A DNA stretch of 64,000 nt from Blastomussa wellsi (GCA_947652115.1 OX393563.1:27156867-27220866), one strand, 5' to 3'; positions 1 through 13,036 are shown, counted from the first letter of the stretch. Numbers and translations: made by a program. The notes: generated from the letters alone by a model not told the origin.

Positions 1-256
1 ATGTGTGACGTGTCCATGTGTTTTGTGACGTCACACGGACGAATTCGTTTGCCTTCAAATGGACCAATCCAGGTACCCGTAGGAATGTGTTGACTTGTGT
101 ACACACCGTAATCCTCCCCTGCTGAGTTAGAGACGTCTAGGCTACATTCCGGCGGTAGTGACTTAATAGCGTAGCTGAGCCGTCGGTCTTTCAGCGGTTG
201 GGTGGGTTGCCTGTGCATGGGACACGCTTGTGGCATTGTTTGGCAAAGGTCGCAAG
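1..256 (-). CDS. gene A exon 2: zinc knuckle and N-terminal PR domain
   Basis: Acceptor CTTTCAG. Reads zinc knuckle C-x2-C...C-x2-H, then LSYAIKSLPPEC, YGVY, HIPTGTWIGPFEGKR and runs off the window at ...DTSH, just before the expected Trp-Glu donor. Confidence 0.82.
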
Positions 257-3200
257 CTGAAAGGAAGAGAGAAATTAGCCTGAAGGGCATTGTCATGGTG
301 ATTTTGGAATGCTTAGGTCAATTATGTGCTAAAGCCATTGCTTAATACTCTGTCACGCCTGAGTATAGAAATTTTTATGTTCTGATTACCATGTTATTGT
401 GCCAAATACCACCAAATAGACAAATAAATTTTATAAAAAGATTCCAGAGAACAAGATAGATCAGGTATTTGGGGGAAGTAGTACAGGATTACAAGGATGG
501 AAGTGGATTGCAATTCACCAAAATTGATTTCTGGACTGGATGTCCAGAAATCAAAACTGAAGTTCTGGTGCAATTTTGAATCTTTTAATAGTTATTTTTC
601 TTCTTAGTTGATATTTCTTTGCTTTCACCACTTTTAGAATTTTTCTCCTTCTATTGCAAGACAATAAAGCACAATTACAGCAAGCTACAGGCCATACTAT
701 TAAAATATGATATAATTCGTCATTTCCAAACTTTGCGTCATAACTTTGTCGGATTTAGCGCGATGGCAATGAAACTTTAGCAAAACTTTCTCCTATCATA
801 CAGTAATAGTATAATTATATAAGATTTCCGCAATTCTGCTCCAACGATTTTCTTGAAACTTGGCTATGATATGTATTAAGTTAATACGCGCTGATTCTAG
901 AAATTTAACAAAAATTTATCAGCAAAATGTTTTGCTGTATGCGATTTTTCTCTAGAGGTTAGGTCCATGAAAACGCCAATACCATTAAACATATTTTTCA
1001 TCAGTTAAATCAAATATAATTGTATTATTACTGAATGATAGGAGAAAGTTTTCCCAAAGTTTCATTGCCATCGCCCGAAAGCCGAAAAAGTTATGACACA
1101 AAGTTTGGCAATGACAATTTCGCTCGGAATAACTACGGAGCCACCTTAACTCATACAAATGTTCATGCAGAATTGCGAATAAGATATCCAACGAAAATTT
1201 AGCAGGGATAACAAATCATAGTAATTGATTTCCTTTCCTATTTTATCAAGAAATGGCTTAAGAACTAGAAAAGATTGGCAATTTTTTAAAATTTTTAATC
1301 CAATTCCATCCTCACCATCTGTAACAAGAGACGTCAGTAATTAAAAAATGGTTTCAATGCAATGCAGAAATATAGTCTTTGGTAACAAAACTAAACCATA
1401 ATGTTTTTAAAGTGCTACTACGATGAAAAAGTGTTGTTCTTGCACCATGCCATTTTTTGTGCCTCAATTTTCAAAATAAGTCCGTTTTTTGAACGACGAT
1501 TTCTTTTTAAACTATCCGCTATTACTAGATTCGGCTTCAGTCAAGTTGCATTGAGAGAGCTGGATCGAGAGAGAAATGACGTCATCTACTCACCAACTTT
1601 TTACTGTGTGAACCCAAGTGATTTGGTATTCAGAACAGCAACTTACTTCTAAAATATCCTGCTGGCAAATCACGATATTTTGCTCAACCTCGCCCAAATT
1701 ATTGGACATTTCTGGGAGCGTTAATTTATTTCTTATAGCATAAAGTATTCAATTTAAAAACAAAGTCAAATTTCCCGCAGGCGACCAGCCACTGGGCGAG
1801 CCAGCGAGGGGAGGTGGTTTTTATGACGAGACGTTTACGTATGGCCAATTTGGCTGCTTGATAGAAAACTTGGATGCTTCCATGGTCGCTTAACGTATTG
1901 CGGGGTCACGCAATACGGGGTCACGCTCCTTTCGCTTTGAGCAATAACTGGTTGACGTATTTGCAAAATTAATGCATTCCGTCGGGCGTTCGTGCGATAC
2001 CCTAAAAATAGCTAGCATCATCTGTTTTGATATTTTCTTGGATCTTATGCAAAAGTTATCATATTTGCAAGGAAACATAGAAAACTAACTAACCAGAATT
2101 GCCAATGAGTAAAGTTAGAATGAAAATTAATTTTTTAATGGCGTAAAAGTGGCTCGAAAGGACCGAGAAAGATATCCATACATACCCACTGAACCATAAA
2201 TAAAATTCATAAATAAAATGTAATATGGCTCAGTAATGAAAATTGCTTTTACACAGAACAAGCGAGTAGGCTGCAAATAAATGCTTCAACACTTCAGCTC
2301 CGCATTTAAATTTGAAAGTTCCCAGCTCGAGTTTTTACGAAAAGAGAAAGTTAAAGCATAATGGAGTTTTTACATGAACCCCTATGAAAGCGTTGAAACA
2401 TAATGTTATGGTTTGGATAGATTTATCTGTTTATCGTATGAGCTTTACTTGATTTTATCATCAAATTTGGTTATGTGGTCGGTGAAAGGTGGTTATTGAA
2501 TCGTTATTTATTTTCGCAAGTGGACGGACTTATTAAGGAATCAGTAGCTGCCGCCTAGAGTGACACCTCTTGTAATCGATCGCGCATAAAAGATTCCAAA
2601 TTTCTGTCATGCATCCAGATAGAGCCTCTGACTATTATAAAGTAAAATAAACTCCTACGATTAACCCACAAACAAAATGAATGGTTGCCAGCAAGAGGTC
2701 AGTCGACGGAAATTTGTTTGAAAGTTTTTACCATTTCCGCTCCACGTTTCTACCGCCCCAAACTATTTCCAGCTGCGATTTGACACGAATTTAGTTCATA
2801 ACCGAAAAGCGACCACCACGTTTAATGTTCTAAACCAAATTTATGCAACGCCTGTCGCTTCTCGATGTGCTTCAACGCCAGCGACTTGGCCACTGATTTG
2901 CAAAACCTGTTCTCTTCGTGGGTGTTTTCGCGCGTGTAATGCCTGCTCGACTTTCGCCTACGCCTTCGTATGCGACAGAAATGATTTCTCAATAATTGCT
3001 AAATAACAGTAATCTAATATGGTGAATAAGCATCGATCAATCTTGGCTTGAATAGAAAGGCAACCTCCGAGTTGCGAACACGCTAGTCTTGCGACACGCG
3101 AGTGCTACACGTTCAAAATTTAGACGCATTCGCGCGTGACGGGGTTTAGTTTTTGGTTAGATGACGCAAAAATGTTTGAAATCTTGAAGCTCAGCTTACC

Positions 3201-3371
3201 TGGATCAATTCTTTCTGCTCTTTTGAACTGCTCTGAAGACTGAGTACCGTGACCTCCATCACTGCTGACCTGCCGTGCTGTGTTCTTCCCGTAAAGCACA
3301 GCAAACACGTCAGAGGGACTGAAGTATTTTACGTTATCATGCGAAGGCCCGGGCTCTAAGCTGGACGGCAT
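1..3371 (-). CDS. PRDM6-like PR/SET gene A (partial, 3' part outside window)
   Basis: Two coding exons are visible (3200-3371 and 1-256), separated by a 2.9-kb intron; the rest of the PR domain and any zinc fingers lie left of the window. Exon 1 ends in phase 1 (CCAG|GTAAGC) and exon 2 starts with two codon bases after TTTCAG, so they join in frame. Exon 1 has the motif YFSPSDVFAVLYG that recurs in the sister genes. Exon 2 opens with a zinc knuckle (CDLC...CPMH) and then PR-domain sequence YGVYTSQHIPTGTWIGPFEG. By family knowledge such proteins are nuclear chromatin regulators; PRDM6 is the closest relative I recognise. ATG at 3371 is the first Met; CTTTAG just upstream (exon would begin at 3386) suggests a further 5' exon. 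Confidence 0.8.
719..1115. repeat. fold-back element (inverted repeat) in gene A intron
   Basis: The left arm (GTCATTTCCAAACTTTGCGT onward) matches the reverse complement of the right arm (ending ...AAAGTTTGGCAATGAC) over about 110 bp with scattered mismatches, including the shared GCGATGGCAATGAAACTTT and AAAACTTTCTCCTATCAT. Looks like a non-autonomous DNA element. Confidence 0.7.
1396..1640 (+). repeat. dispersed repeat, copy 1
   Basis: Shares long blocks with 35958-36195: AAGTCCGT...TTTGAACGACGATTTCTT, CGGCTTCAGTC, and GCATTGAGAGAGCTGGATCG. The short open frame across it is a by-product. Family not recognised. Confidence 0.7.
3200..3371 (-). CDS. gene A coding exon 1 (F-x3-D-x4-LYG motif)
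   Basis: 57 codons plus one base from ATG. Contains YFSPSDVFAVLYGKN. A comparable segment precedes the PR domain in vertebrate PRDM14 (FTEEDL...LYG, from memory) and in genes B, C and D here. The donor is strong (CCAG|GTAAGC). Confidence 0.75.
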
Positions 3372-3386
3372 AGCAAGTTGATTTAA

Positions 3387-4957
3387 CTAAAGAAACAATT
3401 TCTTTTATTAGCAGAAGAGAATATATCACGAAACAAGTTAATTAAATCTTGCTTTTAACTATATAAAACAACTTCAGTCATTCTATGCAAATAAATTGGA
3501 GCTGGCCTACAGTAAAATAATCCGGGACATGCCTGCATGATTAAAACAGTCCACCAACATTGCACTTGTTTGGTGTTGGCGTCTTATTAAGGTTAAGAAA
3601 TTATACATGTATCTTGAAATCCTGGAACAGAATTAGTGATTTGTAAATTAAAGATGTTGTAGCCCTTTATTCCATCTTTTGAGCCAGAATCATTCTTTAC
3701 TGCACTGTTGGAGTCTTGATGAAGTCATTTCAATGCGGAAAATTATCTATTCTCTATCAAACTGCTTACCAAATTTAACTCCAGCCTTCGTTTAACTTCT
3801 TCACTAAACAAAGACGACATTTCAGTTATTTGCTCTTGGAGGTTTCCCGAGAACTTCAGTTTCTCACTGCAGGGCTAATATTTTCCGGTGGACATACAAA
3901 CACAAAAAGTCAATGTATTGCTACGACTGAAGGGCGTTGATTTAAAGTTCTAAAATGTTCTTTTCAGATTAAGCTGTCATTTATCCACGCTTGGCTTGAA
4001 AATAAGTTGTTTGGGATAACGTGATTGGTTGTTTTTTTGCCTTTATCCCTGTGGCGTTCTTTTCATTGTTAATATAAAGTTAGTTGTTTGTGAAACTTTC
4101 AGACGTGAAGTAAAAACGTACCCGACACATTAATTAACGAGAGTGATTTGTTCTGATATGTCACAGTGCAGTTGGTCTAAATACGGTTGCGAGGCATGTA
4201 AAGTTGTGGTAAAACATATTTCGCTTGTCGTGTCGTTTAACCCCACCGTATAACGTTGGCTGGTTTATTGTTAAAGAATTTCTAAAGTCATTCAAGCATA
4301 GAAAGTGTTTTTTACTAAATAAAACGCACGATAACCCATAGCTTATGTTGCATAAGTGAAAAATGATGCTAAGCTGCAGTGTGTATGATAGGAAGGTCTG
4401 CCAAAGGAATCGGTTGGTAAAGTGTGTTTGGTGTTTAGACTGGGAGGACACGAAAAGGTCACTTACATGAATCATGTTGAAGGGACAGTCATATATTTAC
4501 ATAACAAGCGAATTATATGCATTTAACATAACTCTTGAAACTCACTTGAGTAAGAAAATTAATAGCTGCTTTAAACCTCCTTTGCAGATTGAAAACACTG
4601 ACGTCGGTAGCATGGTTGACTGCATTAAGCGGACATAAACCAGAGTCCTTTGTTCACCTTTAATCAGCAAGTTATGGCGCTTTTGAATGGCTATTGTGGA
4701 TAAAAAATGGTTATAGATGTCGTTTAAACGGGATGTTTTAACTTAACTTTCTTGCATGGCAATTTACAAGGAAAGCTTGCGTATGTTAGGAATGTGTAAT
4801 GTGACTTCTGTAGTCGACTGGCATTCTTGAAATTAGATTTTAAAGTGAACTGATCAATTGTGTTGAACAACAATGGCTGCATTCCAAAGTTCTCTTTGTG
4901 AAAACGAATAGTCTAGACTCCGAAAAGCAGAACATTGCCAACGGCATCTACTAAAAT
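3387..4957. other. intergenic, upstream of gene A
   Basis: AT-rich. No coding region, structured RNA or clear repeat found. It should contain the gene A promoter and first exon, but I could not place either. Confidence 0.4.
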
Positions 4958-5204
4958 CAGGAATAGCGGAATTCCGGAATACCGGAATACCGGAACACCG
5001 GAACACCGGAACACCGGAACATAGGAACACCATAAAACACGGAAAACCGGAACACCGGAACACCCCCAGAACACCCCGGAACACCAGAAATTTATTGGCA
5101 TTATATGTTATTTCTGTAGGTGTTCTGGGGTGTTCCGGTGTTCCTGGTTTTCGTGTTTTGTGGTGTTCCGGTCTTCCGGTCTTCCGGTGTTCCTGGTTTT
5201 CCAT
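4958..5204. repeat. GGAACACC microsatellite folded into an inverted repeat
   Basis: The left part has tandem GGAACACC/GGAATACC octamers; the right part has the complementary GGTGTTCC/GGTCTTCC octamers, with an AT-rich spacer at about 5092-5115. The whole can form a long hairpin. Two overlapping open frames on the minus strand reflect the repeat and are not called as genes. Confidence 0.75.
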
Positions 5205-5489
5205 TGCCGACAGTTAGATTTCTAAATGGATATTGAAACTGATAAAAGAATTAGAAAATAGTTAATTTTTGAAAATATAACAAAGATAGCAATGGCACTG
5301 CGATCAACACACAAGGCAAATAGTGTAGCCGAGTTTTGAGAAATTACAGTTTGAGTACGTCACACTACAAAAAAAATTCGTTTAAATTTTAATTTTAAAA
5401 TAACTGGAAATTGAGAAACTGGAGAGAGTTCTAAGAATAAAGGGAAGCATTTAGAAAGCTGGAACATTCACATTGATGTAAAATACTGG

Positions 5490-5635
5490 AAAAGTTTCGT
5501 TGTATATCGTTTGTACTGAGAAGCTTAGCGGTGTTCTGTTGGAAAACCGTGAATCTAATTAGTTTTTCCACTGTTTTTCCTGACAAAACTATCAAGCGCG
5601 CATTTCTCTTCAAGTTCAAAGGCACGATTTTTCTT
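5490..5635. repeat. diverged dispersed repeat, copy related to 50750-50890
   Basis: Words shared in order with 50750-50890: GTGTTCT, TTGA/GAAAACCGTGA, TTTTCCACTGTTTTT, and CGCGC before ATT. Similarity is patchy and the family is unknown. The flanks 5205-5489 and 5636-5879 show nothing else. Confidence 0.35.
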
Positions 5636-5879
5636 GATTGTCAGTGGCTTAAAAGTGCAAGGAATGGTAGCCTTTAATTTGGAATGCAAACAGCCGAGGA
5701 GTTTCTATTATTGGATCAGAATAAAACAAAAAAATAGTTACACGAGGCTAATGGAGGATTATTAACTTCTGACACATGCACGAACGAGCAATCCGTTTCT
5801 ATCTTTGTTAATGACTGGCTAATCACTCACACTTTCACAAGTCTATTAAATATTTTCTCTTGAGTGGGATTATTGGTTT

Positions 5880-8277
5880 TCTGGAGAAAACTCTACGCAA
5901 GCTACAAGAAGCTAACCTTACCCTGACTGAAGAAAAGGGTGAATTTGCCAAACCATCTGTTGAATTCGTAGGCACCATTGCTAATTCTGAGGAAATAGAA
6001 GCGGACCTCAAGAAATTTAATTTGAAGCTATAACGAATATTGCAGCCCCTAAAGACCAATCAAACCTAAGAAAGTTCCTTGAAATGGTTAATCAATTGGA
6101 CACATTTCAGCCCCGTATAGCTGACCTCACCAAGCCACTAAGAGATCTCCTGAGCACCAAGAACCATTGGACTTGCGGTGAAATTCAGCAACAGGCCTTC
6201 TCTTCAGTCAAGCACAGTGCCCGTTCGGGGGGGGGGGGGGGTACTCTCTTATATGGGCTATACGGGGAGGAGCCGCTGGATAGGGTATGGTTCTTGACCT
6301 GTCAGTCCAGAACAGGGTATATAATTCAAGCGAGTCTGTCCTAAACAGGGTATGGATGTTAAGGAGTCGTCCTAGACAGGGTATGGCTTCAAGACTGTCG
6401 TCGAGTTTATAGCATATCCGAAATCAGAAACGTTCATCAGTAGTTATTTAGCCGGTCATCAGTCAACATGAGTTCATTTTCAGGATTCGATATTAGCGCT
6501 ATGGTATAAAAAACCGTTTTCCTTGGTCCTAAACGGGGTATATGTTTGAGGTTATTTTGGTCCTAAATAGGGTCAGGGTTTCTGACCTCCAGCGGCACCC
6601 CTTTACCCAAATATGGGTCAAGTACCCCACCCACCCTCCGGGGGGACACAGTCTCACTTCTACTCCTATCCTTGTCTTGTCCTCTATGATGCAAACCGTC
6701 AGACCAAGGCTCTCGACAGATGCATCATCCATTGGCCTACTAGCTGTTCTACTGCAAAAGCAAGATGATGACCAATGGCGTCCCGTCACTTATGCCTCAA
6801 GAGCTATGAGTCATACAGAACAGCGATATGCCCAAATAGAGAAGAAAGCGTTGGACATAACCTGGGCAAGTGAACGCTTTGCAGATTATTTTATCGGACT
6901 CAAGTTTCACATTGAGACGGACCACAAGCCACTAGTCCCTTTGCTCATTACTAAGAACCTCGACGAACTTCCAGCCAAGGGTACAGCTTTTCCGGACACG
7001 TATGATGCAGTTTTCCTACATGTCACACGTTCCTGGGAAAAACCGCTATACCAATGAAGCACTCTCCCGTGTGCCCCTGAACCAACAGGAAGAGAAGCTG
7101 GAGATGTTAAGGCTTATGATAACTCCGTGAACGGATACCTGCCCGAAAAGGAGGACTGAGAATTAAAAGTCAACACTAAGATGCAAGCAGATCATAGAAT
7201 ATTGCTCGACCCTAAAATCCCTGGAGCGCTGAAACCATACTGGCCAGCGAAAAATGAACTGACAATAAAACAAGGCTTAATGATGAAGGGCATTCGTCTT
7301 GTCATCCGTGTGTCCATGCGACTAGATTTCCAGGATAGAATTCATGAAGCCTGCCAATGTATCGCCAAATGCAAAGAGAGAGCAAGAACCTCAGTATGGT
7401 GGCCAAGTCTGAGTAACCAACTCGAGGAGGTAGTAAAGAAATACTCAACCTGCATCAAACAGCGCGTCAATTCAGCTGAGCCCGCAATTCCGTCTGAAGT
7501 TGCTGCTGACTTATTTGAGCTGAAAGGCCAACAATATCTACTTGTAATTGATTAATTCTCTCGATGTATTGAGGTGGCCAAGCTGTCCCGCACTACGTTG
7601 CCTGACATAGTAGTGCACCTCAAGTTCATGGCGTCCCAGACCAGCTGCTGTCAGACAATGGCGGAAGAGTTTGGATTCACGCATATTACCCCATTTATCG
7701 CCAAGCAAATGGTGAGGTAGAGCGTGCTGTCCAGACTGTGAAAAACTTGCCAAAGAAGACTTCAGCCCCATTAAAAGCTCTGATGGCATACCGCGCCACT
7801 CCCCTTGAAAGCGGCCTCAGCCAAGCTAAACTTCTAATGGGTAGAAAAATCCATACCATGGTTCCTATCCTGCCAAGCCAACTGGAACCTAACTGGCCTT
7901 ATTTAAAGAAGTTCAGGGAGAAGTATTCTTCACTAAATGCCAAACAGAAGAAGAATTGTGATAGAAAACGCTCTGATAAGAACCTCCCAGACCTCCTGCC
8001 AGGAGATACCGTTTGGCTACCCAACAAAAAGGCTTGAGTAGACTGTGATAGATAAAGCTTCTTCCCCTCATTCCTATACAGTTTGCAAGCCCTGACCAAG
8101 TGGCCAGGTACGGAGAAACAGGCGCCACCTGAACACACACTTCATCGTGTGCAGAAGCCCACGTCCTCCCCCCGTGAGAACTCCGACAGCCCGGTGTGCA
8201 CTGTCCCACCCGTTGGCCCAAGGAGAAGCACCCGAAGTGACAGAGAAATAAGAGTACCTGAATGTTTCCGAAAATAG
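5880..8277 (+). pseudogene. degenerate Ty3/gypsy retrotransposon pol relic
   Basis: Successive pieces of a Ty3/gypsy polyprotein in order. First comes an RT thumb/connection segment (LRKFLEMVNQLD...LTKPLRDLL, about 6060-6205). RNase H follows (TDASSIGLLAVLLQKQ, TDHKPLVPLL; 6700-7000). Then an integrase zinc-binding region (H-x3-C then C-x2-C-like, WWPS, 7340-7470), a broken integrase core (LLSDNGG near 7645, followed by stops and shifts) and an integrase C-terminal part with a basic tail (RRSTRSDREIRVP, to 8277). Frame changes and stops at about 6030, 7055, 7150, 7553 and 7640 make it non-functional. No LTRs recognised. Interrupted by a nested element at 6219-6646. Confidence 0.85.
6219..6646. 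mobile_element. 428-bp fold-back element nested in the dead gypsy copy
   Basis: Bounded by CACAGT on both sides (6213-6218 and 6647-6652), a 6-bp target duplication. Removing the insert plus one CACAGT rejoins the retroelement frame across the gap. Ends are imperfect inverted repeats: left G-run + GTACTC...ATATGGG; right, inverted, GTGGGGTACTTGACCCATAT. A 15-base G run (6227-6241) marks the left end. Internal repeated words AACAGGGTATG/AAACGGGGTAT. Confidence 0.72.
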
Positions 8278-8762
8278 CTGGCTCTGAACTGTTTTATGCT
8301 CGCTTTTTCATTTTATTGTAAAGCAGGCTTAGTTATTTGTTGTCCTTGATAGAAACCTAGATCATAGGTTGAACTGATCGATCCTCCTTGAACCTTTAAA
8401 GGACTGCTTATTGCTTAGAAGGGAGATGTGATGCAATTACGTAATCCCAGCGCTTTTACAGAGGTCCCGCCGGAGTGTCATTAAGTTGATTCCCTAGATT
8501 TGCATTGCGCATCCTTACTGCGCATAATTGATCAGCGCACGCGCATTGAGACAGGGAGGATTTTTCTTTTTGCCCGGAGCTTAACAGAGAAGTAATTTGT
8601 CATTTTCTCAAAAACGAGTACGGTGAAGACCTATCTGTTTTTATCTTTTTTTTTGGACTGAGCAATAACTTTCTCCCAGTACAATAAATATAAACCAATT
8701 CCCAGTGTTTAAATAGTCGAAAATGTGCTTTTGCAAGCCAATAGCGAGTAGAATCGCAATGA
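8278..8762. other. non-coding
   Basis: Possibly 3' remains of the gypsy relic up to about 8430; no LTR or gene seen. Confidence 0.3.
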
Positions 8763-8900
8763 TATATATAGATTACTTCATAGAAAGTGTAACGTACGGA
8801 TTTTTATTCACGAGTTGCAAAACTTTTCCAAAGTTTTGCGACGAGTGAACAATAATCCGTACAAAGCACTTTCTATGCTGTAATTTGTTTATTATATATA
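8763..8900. repeat. palindromic fold-back element
   Basis: ATATATA...ACTTCATAGAAAGTG at the left is inverted at the right as CACTTTCTATG...TATATA. The centre reads GCAAAACTTTTCC/AAAGTTTTGCGA. About 138 bp, arms about 60 bp. Typical of short non-autonomous DNA elements. Confidence 0.65.
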
Positions 8901-11900
8901 ACGAGTACTCAACCATTGTAAACTTAAAGCGATTTTTCTAGTCTACAATTAAAGAGTTTTAACGCAGCGCGAGGAAATCAAAGCTTCAAGTGCATTCTGA
9001 TGGCTTTCCAAGCGAGATCTCTTTTAAATAGAAAAGAAAAATTACGGCGACGACAAGCTATCGTAAACAAAAACTTTATTTAAATAGCGGTATAAAACAC
9101 ACTGTGTTAATACTTTTTGAAAGAAAAGCTTTTGCTATCGCATCGAGAAACGACGCCATAAGTGAATCAACTACTGCGCGCAAATCAACCGGCGAATTTT
9201 TGAGCAAAAGTTGTGATAACACAAGGAGTCGGTTCATTAAACAATAATTACGACGTAAATCCATATTCAAAAGTGAAATATTTACTTTACCCTGGTGTTC
9301 CCAAGAGTGCTTCGTCCACGGCTGTGTTGTATCAAAGCTACAATGAAAGTCTTTCATTTCTTGGCTTTCCCTTATCGACATTTAGTTTGTCTTCGCTCCG
9401 CCTGGAGAATGATTTTAGCATTTCCATATCATAACTATGTTCTCAAGGTTTTGCTTGACGTGTTTCTGATGGCTTTTCTTTCCATAAAGTTCTCAAAAGT
9501 ACAAAATTTGTAGCCAAAACATAAACTGTCTTCGAGAGCTTGCAAACTTGCAGCGTGTTGTTTTCACAACCTCGTTGGAAACCGTTTGAGTTCCCGCGCT
9601 CTGATTGGTTAGGTCGTTCTACTCTTGATGCTGATTGGTTATATTTTCCACATGTGAAGAAAGCTATACGCGAAGCTGATTGGACGTATCGCTTTTCTCA
9701 CATGTGAAAATATAGCAGATATAGAATTCTATCTGCAAGGTTTATTACCTAAAATTGTCGCTATATATAATAAAAAAGAATTAGTAGGAAAAAGGAGATG
9801 GTGTTGTTGCCAAACGAGCACAGGAAGCACAGGGATCCCATAACACAATTGAAACAATCAGTAGGCGAAATTTGAAAAAAAATCTCAGTGTTGGTTCTAT
9901 TTGAGTGACCTTAACAAAACCGGCTCTCTGTGGGTAAAAGTGCAATGTCGTTCGGCAGACACGCTCGTCTATCACATGGAGGAGAAGAGATTTGACACAA
10001 CGGACGCAGGAAAGGACTGGATCACAGGCTGGACTTGGTCCGTCACGTGCACATGGTCTCAAAATGACAATGAACAAGGCAGACGCATCTTGGACTACGT
10101 TCACAATAGACAGAATTTTCCGGATTCGTGGCGAATAGGGGATGTTTAAGTACTGGATTCGTTTTGCCGCTCGCGGTTTGATCGAGTCTCTCGAGATTTT
10201 AAATCCGAAATCTAAAGTCATTACTTTGTGTTCCAATACTGTTGAATCCGCAATCTTTTATATATAGTGTTAACAGTTTCAGTAAAAATGAAAAACAAAC
10301 TGCGGTAACAAACATGACCAAACAACGTATGTTAACGCATGATAAGTATAGGTAATCACATGAGGCCAAGTACTATTAAGGATTAATCACGCGCGCAGTC
10401 TATTTTTATCTGGGAAGCCTGTTTAGCGCTACGGCAATTAACGGATTAGCCAATCATTAACAGGTAATCATGCCCTCTCTTGATTACTAAAAATGCCCTC
10501 GATTAAGAAAAAATGCCCTCTCTCTCAACCAATCAGCGCTCAGTAATTTTGCCCTTTATTGATAACGTGGTGTTAACAATTCTTCGAATGAATCCGGATA
10601 CTACTTTATCTACCGGGTTCATACATGTTCGCCTGCCAAAATCACCTGCATTTTTCTACTTTTACCGTAACTCTTTTTTGTTTCACGAGTTAAGAGGGTG
10701 ACATGACGTTTCTGTACAGCTAACGTTTTCTGTAGCAGCTTTAACTGCATCCATTCCATACTCCTTTATGTGGAATTTTATTGAGTATATGTGCCGAATA
10801 TGTGAGCACAAACAAACTACTTGGTTACCGTTCCCATACAAATTTCCCCGGATTATCGATCTGTGTAAACGGTTGCCGGAACACGAATATCCTATGAAAA
10901 CGAATATCATAAATACGATGAACATTTCTAAATCCAGGCATATATCCTCTAGTGTAAACGCAGTCTTAGTCACATAACTCAAACAATACAGTACCCTACC
11001 GATTTCCCGGCCGAGCTCTCTATTTTTGTTATCCTACCGACAAAATTAACTGAACCAAAGGTCGTTTGCATCCGATTGACTCATTCGAACATAGCAATTT
11101 TATCTTCGATTTCTCGAACCAACCGGGCTTGAGAAAACAGATCAGAATTTAACTATAAAACAAACAAACCGACCACCTCGCGACGTCCCTCGCGAATACA
11201 GAGACGCTGTCGAGAGAATTGTTGAAAACGTGAACATTTTGGCAATTTTTATGAATATCCCTGAATATTTAAGGTCACGAGTACTAAATGTAATTTGTTT
11301 ATTTTTTTTACCTCTCGATTTCCACTTCATAATTTTGCTTCCAATTTTTGCTAAAAGCTTCGTAAGTTCGCACGTTTAAGCTCAAATTAAGTAATGGATG
11401 GATTATGGCGTCCTTCCTGTGCGGTGCGTTTTTCCTTGGTGTTTGCCATTCTAGTGCCCAGGAACTCTCAGATAGCAAGCTTTAAGGTCAGCGTGCCACG
11501 CTTATATGACTTGACCAAAAATGATCAAATTAATAGCGAACACAAACTATTTTATTTGGTAAATATTTTACAAATACAAAATTAAAGATACGAATGGATT
11601 GATAACACACCGTTTTGAAAGATTTTGTTGTATACAAAATGTCTCTACACACTTATGTACAGTTTGCGTTTTTATGTAATCTATATATAAACTGAATTTA
11701 TCAAAACCAGGTCAAAGAGGTTACGACCCCCTTTGCACGTTTTACTCTAAAGACTACATGTTTCGCCTGTCAATTTTGATATAAAATCTGGCCAAAAAGA
11801 GCAAAGAAACAATATAACAGCACTGAACGAAGAATGAAAGAGTGGGGAATGACAAAACGAAACTGGCATTCCTTTTAATTTTTATAGCGCCGTTGTTAGA

Positions 11901-12329
11901 GAACGGTTCTCGCGAGTTTCGCTCAAAATTTCCTTTGACCCGGTTTTAAAAAATCCAGATGCTCATCAGCGAGTAAGTAACGCATCCAAGACCACTTGTG
12001 ATGCCTTTAGACTTGGTCTATAAAGTTTGGGATATGAAAATAAACTTCTGTAACTATTGTGATCAAATATGAGTTACCAGTTTTTTTATTGTCGGTCAAA
12101 AGTATTTTGAATACAATTGCACGACAGTCGTTTGTTTTATGTATTTAAAATAACATTTACACAAAACGGATATCTGTAACCTTTTTTCTCAGTTGCACTA
12201 GCTAAGGTTAGAAGTAGTAAAAAGTGATGGTTATGCAATGATACTAAAATAGTTAAATGTGTTAGCAAATAATGTAATATTTTTGGAATGTTATGTAGAC
12301 ACACTAAGATAAAATATATTTTTATATGT
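8901..12329. other. intergenic, repeat-derived, no gene
   Basis: 9640-9720 has a small inverted repeat around CACATGTGAA (9651 and 9701). 10470-10560 repeats AATGCCCTCTC-type words three times. Several short open frames (for example 9901-10149, 10768-10977) have no recognisable domain, splice context or codon signal, so I do not call them. Confidence 0.4.
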
Positions 12330-12440
12330 TAGTAGTGTCCGCAATTAGTTTGTACAGAAGCCCATCATAGGCTTCTGGTTTGTATCAAGCTAAATATTCT
12401 GACACTTTAATAAAGTCCTCATCATCATCATCATTACAAC
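12330..12440 (+). repeat. possible LINE 3' tail
   Basis: A stem-loop (AGAAGCCCATCATAGGCTTCT) is followed by AATAAAGTCC and a short (TCA)n run. Hairpin plus microsatellite is the usual 3' end of some LINE groups; no coding part remains. Confidence 0.35.
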
Positions 12441-13036
12441 CCGTTAATGTAACTACCCGGACGTATATCGCGACTGAATATTAAAGCTAATTTCCAATCT
12501 GTACTGCGCAGTCTCGCTATTTGTTCAAATTTTTGTTTTTAATTCGTTGATACGTTACATTTCAGTAACAGCGCACATGGAGTATTTTAGTCCTCCAAAT
12601 ACATTCGCGGTTCGTCTAATCTTCATTGTTGTTTTTAAAGGATATCTGGTGTTAATAATGAAGAAAAAGGAAAGTTTTTCCCGTAATTTTCATTTCAGAT
12701 TGTTTATATTCGTTTGTGTGAGGGTCACATAAACATTGCAGGTGAAGATTGCGCAGTATGGACTGGAAATTACCTTTAAATAAATCATCTTTGGTTGGTG
12801 TGACTAAAACGCCACAAGAAATTTTACACAAATATTACTTTAAAATACAAACTACTTACAATATGAAAATGTTCGTTGCTGTTTAAAGTGCTTCCAGGCT
12901 GTTAGGCTCTCGTTGCTTTGAATATAATTTACATGTCTCTGTTTTGATGCACACGTATTGAAATTATTCAGAAATGAACCATCAATGCTGGTTACGTCAG
13001 TTAAATTGCTCTTAATATCTTTCAATAGAAACATTT

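Larger units (their letters stand above)
257..3199 (-). other. gene A intron 1
   Basis: Non-coding. Holds a fold-back element (719-1115) and a dispersed repeat (1396-1640); a short repeated hexadecamer-like stretch with two GGGGTCACGC copies lies at 1905-1928. I see nothing gene-like in 1641-3199. Confidence 0.6.

Noticed and set aside
4854..5204. 116-aa repetitive frame as a protein gene
   Set aside because: It is translation of the GGAACACC array.
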